From positions 62,001-126,000 of the forward strand of contig JAGCPD010000009.1 in NCBI GenBank assembly GCA_017645305.1: a stretch of DNA of 64,000 nt. Reading direction: 5' to 3'. Numbering within the stretch: the stretch's first letter is position 1; each line of letters opens with the position of its first letter. The position numbers were made by a program, and so were the translations under genes. Under the pieces are notes generated by a model, which had not been told where the DNA came from, made no database searches, and saw nothing but the letters and a program-made list of their open reading frames with translations. Of the stretch, positions 50,278 to 59,900 are shown in pieces. This DNA comes from Bacteroidaceae bacterium (GTDB lineage Bacteria; Bacteroidota; Bacteroidia; Bacteroidales; Bacteroidaceae).

Positions 50278-50868
50278 TTATCCAACTAATGCCATATTGT
50301 GCTGCTGCACCAGTTTTCTGAGATTAATGAGTGCGTATCTCATACGGCCCAGCGAGGTGTTGATGCTTACGCCGGTTTTCTCGGCAATCTCCTTGAAACT
50401 CAGGTCTTCGTAGAAACGCAGGATAATAACCTCGCGCTGAACCTCGGGCAGATAATCCAGCATCTTACGTATCTGGTCGGCTTTCTGCTGCTCGATGATG
50501 TTTGTCTCAACGCCCACTTCGCTCAGCCGTATGTCGTTGAGAATGTTGGGCGAGAATTTCTCCTGGGTAATCAGCTTTCCTGATTCCGTCTCGCGTGAAG
50601 AGTCGATAATCAGGTTGTGGGCTATACGAATGAGCCAGGCACTGAACTTTCCGGTTGTCTGATACTTGTGTCCGCGAATGGCTATAATGGCACGCGTGAA
50701 GGTTTCCTGGAAAATATCATTTGCCCGTTCCTCTTCTTTTACAAGGAAGAGAATATAGGAGAAAACATAATTCTGATGACGCTGTAACAACTCGTCAAAA
50801 GCATTATCATTACCATTCTCATACAACTCTACCAACTCATAGTCGGTGCTTGTACTTAGATTCTTCAT
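50278..50868 (-). CDS. RNA polymerase ECF-type sigma-70 factor
   Basis: 196 residues. Region 2: FDELLQRHQNYVFSYILFLVKEEERANDIFQETFTRAI and FSAWLIRIAHNLIIDSSRE; region 4: LPEVQREVIILRFYEDLSFKEIAEKTGVSINTSLGRMRYALINLRKL. It has no adjacent anti-sigma gene; the 207-base gap to rpe holds nothing recognisable. This type, widespread in Bacteroidetes, is of unknown regulon here. Confidence 0.92.
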   Translation of the reverse strand: MKNLSTSTDYELVELYENGNDNAFDELLQRHQNYVFSYILFLVKEEERANDIFQETFTRAIIAIRGHKYQTTGKFSAWLIRIAHNLIIDSSRETESGKLITQEKFSPNILNDIRLSEVGVETNIIEQQKADQIRKMLDYLPEVQREVIILRFYEDLSFKEIAEKTGVSINTSLGRMRYALINLRKLVQQHNMALVG

Positions 50869-51001
50869 TACGCTAGTTTTAATAGTTTACGTGTAATGTT
50901 TCTCTATAGGCAATGTTCGTTTTAACGGGTTATTTTTATAATTGCAAATGCAAAGTAAACACTTTTTTAGCAATCTGCCAAATTTTTTATTGTTTTTTTA
51001 C

Positions 51002-51961
51002 TTATAAGGTCCATCCTTCGGTGTGTGCTCCACGCAGAAAGTCTGTAATCTGCATACGTTTTTTGCCGGAAACCTGCACTTCTGTAAAATAAAGGTATCC
51101 GTCAGGAAGTGCTGCGCGCAGGTAGGTCTTGCCGTCAGTTTGCAAGGCAGGCTCATTTAAGCCCGTCTGTGCTTTTTCTTTCTTGGCACGGAAGATTTTC
51201 ATCACCATTTCTTTCCCGTCCTGCGTGTGCAGTGTCGTCCATGCAGCAGGGTAGGGGCTCAGGCCCCTGACAAAATTATAAACCTGCTCAGGGTCTGTCC
51301 ACCTAATCTCGCATGTTTCCTTGAAGATTTTGGGTGCAGGACGCAAAGGCTCGTCTGTCATGAACTGACTCTGGTCTGTGGCTTCGGCTTTCCCTTCGGC
51401 TATCAGATCTACCGTCCTCTGAACCAAGTCTGCTCCCTGAATCATCATGCGGTCATGAATATCCTCCAGACAATCCTCTTCTCCTATGGGAATGCGCTCT
51501 TGCAGGATGATGCGCCCTGTGTCTATGTCCTCGTCAAGGAAGAAAGTGGTAATTCCCGTTTCCTTGTCACCGTTGATGATAGCCCAGTTGATGGGCGCAG
51601 CACCCCGGTATTGGGGCAGCAGGGCAGCGTGCAGGTTAAAGGTTCCCAAGCGTGGCATCCCCCATACCACCTGAGGCAGCATCCTGAAGGCAACGACAAT
51701 CTGAAGGTCAGCTTTAAGATTCCTCAAAGCATTTAGGAATTCCTCGTCTTTCAGTTTCTCTGGCTGAAGGACGGGAATGTTGTGGCTGACGGCATATTGT
51801 TTAACCGGACTTGACTGCAGTACATCATGGTGTCTGCCAATGGCCTTATCAGGCATAGTCACTACTCCCACCACGTTATATCCGTTATCCACCAGTTTTG
51901 CCAAAGAGGGAACGGCAAAGTCCGGCGTCCCCATAAACACAATTCTCAGGTCTTTCTCCAT
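51002..51961 (-). CDS. fmt: Methionyl-tRNA formyltransferase
   Basis: 320 residues from the ATG at 51961 (MEKDLRIVFMGTPDFAVPSL). A longer frame reaches 52033 but that would cross the promoter cassette at 51979. The formyl-transfer domain has HAALLPQYRGAAPINWAIINGD and GITTFFLDEDIDTGRI; the C-terminal domain follows (about 205-320). It formylates initiator Met-tRNA with 10-formyl-THF. The -7 box lies only 18 bases upstream of the ATG, so the leader is very short. Confidence 0.96.
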   Translation of the reverse strand: MEKDLRIVFMGTPDFAVPSLAKLVDNGYNVVGVVTMPDKAIGRHHDVLQSSPVKQYAVSHNIPVLQPEKLKDEEFLNALRNLKADLQIVVAFRMLPQVVWGMPRLGTFNLHAALLPQYRGAAPINWAIINGDKETGITTFFLDEDIDTGRIILQERIPIGEEDCLEDIHDRMMIQGADLVQRTVDLIAEGKAEATDQSQFMTDEPLRPAPKIFKETCEIRWTDPEQVYNFVRGLSPYPAAWTTLHTQDGKEMVMKIFRAKKEKAQTGLNEPALQTDGKTYLRAALPDGYLYFTEVQVSGKKRMQITDFLRGAHTEGWTL

Positions 51962-51978
51962 CTCATTCAAATTTTGCA

Positions 51979-52010
51979 CAAAGTTACGAATAAGTGAGCG
52001 GAATACAAAA
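51979..52010 (-). promoter_or_regulatory. fmt promoter, cassette copy
   Basis: Minus strand TTTTG (52010-52006), 19 bases, TAACTTTG (51986-51979). Spacer ends CACTTATTCG, the cassette type. Confidence 0.75.
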
Positions 52011-52095
52011 TAAATCTTTATTTTTATTCCCAAACGTGAGGACTCCGCCTGCGCCTGAGCACCTACTGGAGCGCAAGAAGTTCGAGATATAATCT

Positions 52096-52127
52096 CAAAG
52101 TTACGGATAAGTGAGTGAAAAAGGAAA
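52096..52127 (-). promoter_or_regulatory. Second, decayed cassette in the fmt direction
   Basis: TAACTTTG on the minus strand (52103-52096) with a cassette spacer (CACTTATCCG next to the box), but TTTCC in place of TTTTG. Confidence 0.5.
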
Positions 52128-52142
52128 ATAAAAGCCTTTTTA

Positions 52143-52174
52143 TTTTGTATTGTTCTCGCTTAATCGTAATTTTG
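52143..52174 (+). promoter_or_regulatory. Promoter cassette of the sensor-kinase-like gene
   Basis: TTTTG (52143-52147), 19 bases, TAATTTTG (52167-52174), 29 bases before the ATG at 52204. It is divergent from the two fmt copies. Confidence 0.75.
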
Positions 52175-52203
52175 CAGTGTTGATTGTCTAAAATAGGAAT
52201 ATT

Positions 52204-53583
52204 ATGAATAAGAAAACCGTTGTTTTATTTGTCAGCATAATGCTGTGCTGCACATTGGTAAATGCACAGACAAACGAGTTGTGGCAGCGTGCCGAGAACG
52301 AGGCTGCAGCCGGACGCTATAAAGAGGCTTTTGAGCATCTGCGTAACATAGAACAGCAGATTGCCTCTAACTCGAAGCTGGATGCCAAGGGAAAGGCTGC
52401 CGGGCGATACAAGACTTCGCGCATTAGAATGAATATGTACATGAAGATGCGCAGGAGCGAGAGCGCGATGGAACATCTGGAGAAGATGGAGCGCTTTGCC
52501 AATGCATCGGGTGACGAGGAAGTTAAGAGCGACCTTCTGTATAACAAGGCTATCTTCTACTATTCCTTTGGAAAGACGGAGAAGGGTAACGAGGTCTTTA
52601 AGGAGATGTCGGCCAGACTTACGGCTCAGAAGGAGTATGACAAGGTGGACGATGCCTATCAGAAGCTTATTGAGGGCGGTAGAAAGTCGGGCAACGCCAG
52701 TATGGTGGCACAGGCGTACAGCCAATATGTTGCCTGGAAGGATTCTGCTGCCACACTTAAGCTGGCCGATGTGTCCGGTGCCCTGAAGGAGCAGATAAAG
52801 GCTGGTGAGGCTACGATAGCAGATATGGATAGCAAGCTGGCTTCCCGCAGGGGGATCATTATTGCCCTGTGCATCCTGACGGTTGTGTTAGTGGCTGCAT
52901 TGGTGATTGGAGCCCTGTTGGTTCTGCGCCTTTTGCTTCTCACGCGCAAGCAGAAGAAGACCATCCGCCTTTTGGGCGAGAACATTGCGCTGAAGGCCAA
53001 GTTCACCAGCAACATATCAGCACAGTTGACGCCGGCATTGCAGAAACTGGACAGCAGTCAGGCTGAGGTAAGGGCATTGCTGGATTTCTCGAACCATATA
53101 CAGATGCTCTCGCAGTTGGAGGCCGGAATGGGTACGGCTGTGGAGACAGAGGAGATAAGTCTGCCTGCCTTCTGCGATGAAATAATGAGTCAGATTCGCG
53201 GCAAGGAGAAGAACGGTGTAATCCTGAACGCGGAAGCGCCCAAGATGAGTGCTCCGTTCAACCGCGAGTATGTATCCCACATTCTGCTGCATCTGCTTAA
53301 CAATGCCCTGTACTATACGCCCGAGGGCGGACACATCCGTCTGGAATTCAAAAAGAGGAGTGTGCATAAGTACCAGTTCATTGTATCAAATACGGGGCCT
53401 GTTATCCCCGAGGAGAAGCGCGAGGATGTCTTCAAGCCCTTCCTGGAGGTCCGCGACCTTACCGTTGGCGACGGCCTGGGTCTGCCCATCTGTCAGCAGA
53501 TGGCCATAAGAATGAACGGTGACCTTGCCATCGACCCCGAGTTTACCAAAGGCACCCGCTTTGTGCTCAGCATTAATGCGTAA
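52204..53583 (+). CDS. TPR-like sensor histidine kinase homologue lacking the phospho-acceptor His
   Basis: 459 residues. Signal peptide 1-21, a periplasmic helical repeat region (about 25-210, TPR-like), one membrane span (about 218-247), then a kinase-like cytoplasmic part. Where the H-box (SHELRTPL) should be, residues 269-278 read SNISAQLTPA, with no His. The ATPase part keeps the N-box (LLNNALYYTPEGG, 364-376) and G2 (GDGLGL, 422-427), but G1 is SNTGPV instead of DTGPG. It may bind ATP without autophosphorylation, or act with a partner. It is 22 bases upstream of the M60-like gene and probably in its operon. Confidence 0.8.
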   Translation: MNKKTVVLFVSIMLCCTLVNAQTNELWQRAENEAAAGRYKEAFEHLRNIEQQIASNSKLDAKGKAAGRYKTSRIRMNMYMKMRRSESAMEHLEKMERFANASGDEEVKSDLLYNKAIFYYSFGKTEKGNEVFKEMSARLTAQKEYDKVDDAYQKLIEGGRKSGNASMVAQAYSQYVAWKDSAATLKLADVSGALKEQIKAGEATIADMDSKLASRRGIIIALCILTVVLVAALVIGALLVLRLLLLTRKQKKTIRLLGENIALKAKFTSNISAQLTPALQKLDSSQAEVRALLDFSNHIQMLSQLEAGMGTAVETEEISLPAFCDEIMSQIRGKEKNGVILNAEAPKMSAPFNREYVSHILLHLLNNALYYTPEGGHIRLEFKKRSVHKYQFIVSNTGPVIPEEKREDVFKPFLEVRDLTVGDGLGLPICQQMAIRMNGDLAIDPEFTKGTRFVLSINA

Positions 53584-53605
53584 ATGTTAACTAAAAAATA
53601 ATATT

Positions 53606-56600
53606 ATGAAAGAAAAGAAATTTACATCATTTGTCAGGTTGCTGCTGACACTTTATGTCTGTTTCACAGCCACACATCTGTGGGCTGACACGGAAATTCA
53701 TGTTGAAACGGCAGGAACCCTATCTACCTTGCTACCCACCAGTGATGCGAAGCTAAAGGTTACCGGCTCTATCAACGGTTCGGATATCAAATACATCCGT
53801 TCCCTGGTAACAGCAGGTACGGTAACGTCCCTCGACTGGTCGGAAGTCCGCATCGTAAGCGGCGGAGAGGCCTACTACGGCTCTTTTACCACAGCAAACG
53901 ACGTGATTGGCGAACAGATGTTCTACGAGTGCTCGAAGCTTCAGACAATGATTCTGCCCACCACCATAACCAACATCCAGACCAATGCCTTCGCACGCAC
54001 GGGTCTTAAGGCCATTGACATTCCAAACTCGGTAACGCGGGTTGGCGGTGATGCATTTGCCTATTGCAGTTCGCTGGAAACCGTTGTCATCGGCAGGAAA
54101 GTAAAGCAGATGGACCAGGGCGTGTTCTGGAGCTCGAACGTCAAGAATGCCTACGTAAAACCCACCATACCCCCTACGATAGGAGCCTATATGTTCGTCT
54201 CGACCGTCAAGGTCTATGTCTATACGGGAGTGTTAGCCGAATACAAGGCCTCCAACTGGAAAGATTTTACCATCACCGGCGGGTTGGAGAACACCTATCC
54301 GATGGAGGAAGACCCCAATACTGTTGCCAAGGCCCTGTGCGGCAATTTCTTTGAGGATGCTGCCTGCACACAGCTGAAGCCCGAATACCAGGCTATGAGC
54401 GACGAGGAACTGACTGCCGCCCTGACCGGGGTGGGTATGCCGGAATTGATGATAACCACAGCCTTGAAGATAAAGAACAACAGCTGGGCTGCCTATGAGC
54501 AAGACTTCCGCATTCACAGCTACAAGCCTTACAGCGATGCCACCTACTGGAACAACAAGATGATGAGCTCGGGCGGTTCATACATGGGTAACCCGACAGG
54601 TATCTATGCCAAGGAAGACGGTGACGAGATCTTTGTATTTGTGGATAGCGATGTGCCCAGCGATGCTACGCTCTATTTTGCCGGATGCGTGGAGAACCAG
54701 CTCATCTATAGTGCCCAGACAGGCACAAAGCTGGAAAAGGGCCTGAATATCATTGACGGTGTTAAGAATGCCCTCTACTATATCGTTTATACAGCCGACA
54801 CGAAGTCGATGAAAAAAACATTGAGCGAATGGCCCAACATAAAGATTCATGTGGAAGGCGGTGTGGTAAACGGCTACTATGACGTAAGCCGCCGCAGCGA
54901 TGCAGACTATAAGGCCCTGCTGAAGGCTGCCACCCTGAACCGCTTTACCGTCAGGGGCGGGGAGTCACTCTTCCACCTAAAGACCGCTTCCTTCAAGACC
55001 GTATTCCCCAACACCATAGACAAGAGCATCTGCTGGTATGACAGTGTGGCTGTCTGGGAGAAGGAACTGATGGGTATGGCAGAGAGTGTTGCCTCGGGCA
55101 AGAGGGCAGGCTATCCCTGGTACCTGACTGGCGGCGAGGCTATCTTCCCTATCTATTACAACAACCCGAACTTTGCCATCGAAGGCGAGCCGGAGGACGC
55201 CGGCTATGCTAACTCGAGCGCTTACAGAGTTTCCTTTAATGGCATCGACTGCATACGTAACTGCCTGAATGCCCTGAATCCCGATATGGACGACTGGTGC
55301 GCAGGTCACGAGTGCGGACATAACAACCAGAGGGCTATCAATGTGGAGGGCTGTACCGAGGCTTCGAACAACGTCTTCTCTAACCTGGTACGCTATTTGG
55401 ACGGACTGAACTCGTCCGGCGGCTCTACGCTCTCTACCGTTATGGAAGAGTATGCCCGTCGCGAACCCTTCTACTACAGGGATGTGAACAGCCGTCTGCG
55501 TTTCTACTGGGACCTCTACCTCTATTATCATCTGGGACAGAAGAACACATCGTTCTATCCCGAACTCTTCAAGGCATTGCGCAAAGACCCGTTGGTTCTT
55601 TACAACAGCACAAACAACAACAACGGCGGACTGAAGTTTGTCCGCAAGGTCTGCGAAGTGGCTCAGGAAGACCTGACGGACTTCTTTGACATCTGGGGAT
55701 TCTTCGAGCCCATAAAGAGCGGTTCCATCATCGAGGATTACGGCAATCATCCCATAGCCGTCACAAGAAGCAACATCAGCAGCACAAAAGCCAAGATTGC
55801 ACAATACGAGAAGAAGAACCGCGAGATTATCTTTGTGGAAGACCGTGCGGACTATGTGCTCTCGACAGGGTTCCTGCAGGCTGCTGGCAAGAAGCGCAAC
55901 GGTTCAGACCAGGTAGGGCAGTGCGGCGAACTGGGACAGTTTACCAGCTATCTGCCAGGAGGCTGCGAACCGTCGGAATACGTATATTTCAAGTCTGACT
56001 CGCTCTATGCAATGGAGGGCAAAGGCGGACTGGGCTTCCTGATGCTGGACGAGGAGAACAATATCAAGTATGCTTCCAACGCTAAGAACCTATGCATCCC
56101 CACCAGCGTAGGCAATGACTTCACCATCTATTCATACGATGCCGACGGTTCACTGCACGAGGTTACCAAGGCAGGAGAAGGCACGGTGTATGTGCAGCTT
56201 GCTACTGCAGGAAGTCTGAAGAGAAAGCTGGAGAACGATCAGGTCATCAAGCTGATTGTCAGCGGACCGATAAATACAACGGACATCAGCTATATGAAGC
56301 AGCTCATCAACAACGAGAACCTTCAGGCCATAGACATAGAAAAGGCAACCAGAATCACCATGTTAAGTGCCAGCACCTTCTCGGGCATTAAGAAGCTTGT
56401 TTCCATAAAGCTGCCCCTGACACTTACCAGTATCGGTTCCAATGCATTCTCTAACTCAGGAATCAGATTCATAGAGATTCCCGACAAGGTAACTTCTGTC
56501 GGCGGTGATGCCTTTGCCTATTGCAACTCACTGACATCCGTACTTATCGGTAAGAATGTTAAAACGATGGACCAAGGCGTTTTCTACGGCTCTGCCGTCA

Positions 56601-56917
56601 AGGAAGCCTATGTCAAGCCTCTTACCCCGCCAACCCTGAACGGAGTCAGCGACTATCTCTTCTCTGGCAACAAACGTACCATCCACGTCTATTCCAATGT
56701 TTTGGATAAGTACATTGCTGCAGGGTGGGACCGCTTTGGCACGTTAGTAGGCGATTTGGAAAACTGCGAGATTATCACAACTCCTGTTCAGGCTCCTATG
56801 GCTGATACGAAGAGCATTCTGGAGGACAGTCCTATCTATAACCTGCAGGGTATGCGTGTAAACAGCCAGAAACCAGGAAACATCTACATTCAGAACGGCA
56901 AGAAATTCCGTTATTGA
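53606..56917 (+). CDS. Secreted M60-like metallopeptidase flanked by BspA leucine-rich repeats, copy 1
   Basis: 1103 residues. Signal peptide about 1-27. A BspA-type LRR_5 region (about 35-225; e.g. LKAIDIPNSVTRVGGDAFAYCSSLETVVIG) leads into a peptidase region (about 300-760) with the zincin motif HECGHNNQ: His568, Glu569, His572, and a downstream Glu (581 or 585) as the probable third ligand. This is the M60/enhancin-like (gluzincin) pattern, a group that includes mucin-cleaving proteases of gut Bacteroidetes. A second BspA block (about 865-1055) repeats DKVTSVGGDAFAYCNSL, then the tail IYNLQGMRV ... NIYIQNGKKFRY. Copy 2 follows 38 bases later with the same layout. Confidence 0.9.
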   Translation: MKEKKFTSFVRLLLTLYVCFTATHLWADTEIHVETAGTLSTLLPTSDAKLKVTGSINGSDIKYIRSLVTAGTVTSLDWSEVRIVSGGEAYYGSFTTANDVIGEQMFYECSKLQTMILPTTITNIQTNAFARTGLKAIDIPNSVTRVGGDAFAYCSSLETVVIGRKVKQMDQGVFWSSNVKNAYVKPTIPPTIGAYMFVSTVKVYVYTGVLAEYKASNWKDFTITGGLENTYPMEEDPNTVAKALCGNFFEDAACTQLKPEYQAMSDEELTAALTGVGMPELMITTALKIKNNSWAAYEQDFRIHSYKPYSDATYWNNKMMSSGGSYMGNPTGIYAKEDGDEIFVFVDSDVPSDATLYFAGCVENQLIYSAQTGTKLEKGLNIIDGVKNALYYIVYTADTKSMKKTLSEWPNIKIHVEGGVVNGYYDVSRRSDADYKALLKAATLNRFTVRGGESLFHLKTASFKTVFPNTIDKSICWYDSVAVWEKELMGMAESVASGKRAGYPWYLTGGEAIFPIYYNNPNFAIEGEPEDAGYANSSAYRVSFNGIDCIRNCLNALNPDMDDWCAGHECGHNNQRAINVEGCTEASNNVFSNLVRYLDGLNSSGGSTLSTVMEEYARREPFYYRDVNSRLRFYWDLYLYYHLGQKNTSFYPELFKALRKDPLVLYNSTNNNNGGLKFVRKVCEVAQEDLTDFFDIWGFFEPIKSGSIIEDYGNHPIAVTRSNISSTKAKIAQYEKKNREIIFVEDRADYVLSTGFLQAAGKKRNGSDQVGQCGELGQFTSYLPGGCEPSEYVYFKSDSLYAMEGKGGLGFLMLDEENNIKYASNAKNLCIPTSVGNDFTIYSYDADGSLHEVTKAGEGTVYVQLATAGSLKRKLENDQVIKLIVSGPINTTDISYMKQLINNENLQAIDIEKATRITMLSASTFSGIKKLVSIKLPLTLTSIGSNAFSNSGIRFIEIPDKVTSVGGDAFAYCNSLTSVLIGKNVKTMDQGVFYGSAVKEAYVKPLTPPTLNGVSDYLFSGNKRTIHVYSNVLDKYIAAGWDRFGTLVGDLENCEIITTPVQAPMADTKSILEDSPIYNLQGMRVNSQKPGNIYIQNGKKFRY

Positions 56918-56955
56918 TTTCTTGGAAGTAAAAAGAGGGAGTAAAAAGACACACA

Positions 56956-59900
56956 ATGAGACGCAATAAAGGTATGATAAAAGCGCTGCTTACGGGCATT
57001 GCCTTTCTCTGTTCATTGAGTGTGTGGTCTGTGACCGAAGTGAATGTTACAAAGGCAGGGACACTCTCTGCCCTTGTGCAGGACATTGAAATAGAGAAAT
57101 CGCTCAAGCTGACCGGCTCAATCAACGGTACCGATGTCAAGTTTGTACGTGAGCTGGTGGTTGCAGGAAAGGTGACCTCGCTGGATTTGTCTGAGGTACG
57201 GATTGTAAAGGGCGGAGAGGCATACCACGAGGACTATACCACCGCGAACGACGTTTTGGGCGACTATATGTTTGCGGACTGTTCCAGGCTCACGACAGTT
57301 CTACTGCCAACGACAATAACCTCTATCGGCAGGTATGCCTTCTCTAAGACGGGGCTCAGGGAGGTTGACATACCCAATAGCGTAACACGTCTGGGAGGTG
57401 CCTGCTTCGCCGACTGTAATTCCCTGACCAAGGTGGTTATCGGCAGCAGGGTATCCAAGTTGGAGCAGGCTGTGTTCTACAACTCGTCGGCTATCAAATA
57501 CGCCAATGTGAAGCCCAAGACACCGCCTTCCTTAGATGCCTATATCTTCACAGCTAGACCCACCATACGTGTCTATCAAAGCGTGCTGGACGATTATAAG
57601 GGCTCAACATGGAGCCAGTACGGTAGCATCGTAGGAACACTGGACAGGTATTATCCTGATGAGGATGTTGACTCCAGCGCCATCGTCAATGAGCAGGCTG
57701 GTACCTGGTTCGACGATGTTGCCTGCACCCAATTGAAGGATACGTACAAGTCTATGACTGACGAGGAGCTGACTGCTGCTATGACGGAGGGCGGTATGCC
57801 GTCGTTCATGATTGCCATCGCCCTGAAGCTGAAGAATGCGGACTGGGCTGCATACGAGCAGGACTTCCGCATCCACAGTTACAAGGCCTACAGCGATGCC
57901 GGCTACTGGAACGGCAAGCTACGCAGCACGGGCGGCTCCTTCATGGGTAATCCTACAGGCATCTATACCAAAAGCTATGAACCGCTCTATGTCTTTGTTG
58001 ATGCTGATGTGCCCGCCAATGCCACCCTGTACATTGCCGGTTGTTCAGGAAACGAACTGGTGACAAGCGCCAAGCAAGGCAAGATGCTGAAGAAGGGCTT
58101 GAATATAGTCGAGGGTAAGGAGAATGCGCTTTTCTACATTCTTTATACGGCTGATACGCAGAAAAAGACCAAGACCCTGAGCGAGTGGCCCGAGATGAAG
58201 ATTCACATTGAGGGCGGTCTGGTAAATGGCTATTACGATGTGGCCCGTCAGAGCGATGACGACTACAAGGCGCTGCTAAAGGCTGCCAAATACGAGCGTT
58301 TTACTGTCAAGGGCGGACAGTCGCTTTTTAACTTCAAGACAAGCACCTACCGTACCGTATGGCCTTCTACTATTGACAAGAGCATTTGCTGGTTCGACAG
58401 CCTGACCGTGTGGGAGAAGGAACTTATGGGTATATGCGAGTCGGTGGCTACTGGCAAGAGGGTAGGGGCTCCGTTCTACCTGGCTGGCGGCGAGGCAATC
58501 TTCCCTCTCTACTACAACAATCCCAACTTTGCGATAGAGGGCGAGGAGTCTGACGGCGGTTTCGCCAACTCTGCCTCTTACCGTACGTGCTACAATTCTA
58601 CGGGCTGCGTCCGCAGTTCATTTGATGTAAGCCGTACGGCGGACTTCGACGAATGGTGTGCGGCACACGAGTGCGGACACAACAATCAGGGTGCCATTAC
58701 CGTAGAGGGCGGTACGGAGGTTAGCAATAACCTCTTCTCCAACTTCATTCGCTATCATTCAGGCCTCGTTACAACAAGCGGTGCTTCACTGGCAACCGTT
58801 ATGGATGAATATTCGAGACATGAGCCGTTCTTTACTCGTCCCCTTGACAGTCAGATGCGTATGTACTGGCAGCTCTACCTCTACTACCATCTGGCGCAGA
58901 AGAACACCTCGTTCTATCCTACGCTCTTTAAGAAGCTGCGTGAGGATCCGTTGACATTGTATAGCTCCAACACAGGATGTCTGAAGTTTGTGCGCAAGGT
59001 GTGCGAGGTGGCACAGGAAGACCTTACTGATTTCTTTACCGTTTGGGGATTCTTTGAGCCGCTTACCAACTATACTGTCAATGATTACGGTGCACACAGC
59101 ATGACGGTCAGGAAAACTGATATCAACAACACGCTGGCGGAGATTGCCAAGTATCCCGTCAAAAACCGCGAGATACTGTTTATAGAAGACCGTGTTGAAA
59201 ATGTACCTACGACAGACTTCCTCACTACAGCTGGACAGAAGCGCCGCAACTCAGAGTTGGTCGGACAGTGTGGCAATGTGGGGCAGTTCACCGACTTCCT
59301 GCCTGGTGTAGCCAAACCTTCTGAGTACAGTTATCTGCAGGCAGACTCGCTTTATGCTCTTGACGGGGCCGGAGGTCTGGGCTTCCTGATGCTGGATGAG
59401 GAGGGCAAACTGAAGTATGCTGCCAATAGCAGGAACTTCTGCATCCCCACCAGTATAGGCGAGGACTTTACCCTTTATTCGTACGACGAGGGGGGCGTGC
59501 TGCGTGAGATTCCAAAGGCAGGAGACGGTGCAGAGCGCGTGGAAATGCTAAGCGCAGGATCGCTCTCCAGAAAGCTTTCTGACAAGGCTATCAAGGCTAT
59601 CATCAGCGGCAATATCAACGGTACTGACGTCAAGTACCTGCGTCAGCTCCTCACAGAGGGAAATCTGGCATCTATCGACCTGACAGAAGCAAAAATTGTT
59701 ACAGGCGGCACAGCCTATTACCAAACCTACAAGACTTCTGCCAATACTATGGGTACCTATATCTTTGATCATTTCAAGCAGCTTGCCTCTATACGCCTGC
59801 CTTTGAAGCTTACCACGATAAGTGAACATTCCTTCCGTGCGTTAGGAATAAGAATGATTGAGATTCCGGATGCTGTAACCTCCATTGGACTTGAAGCCTT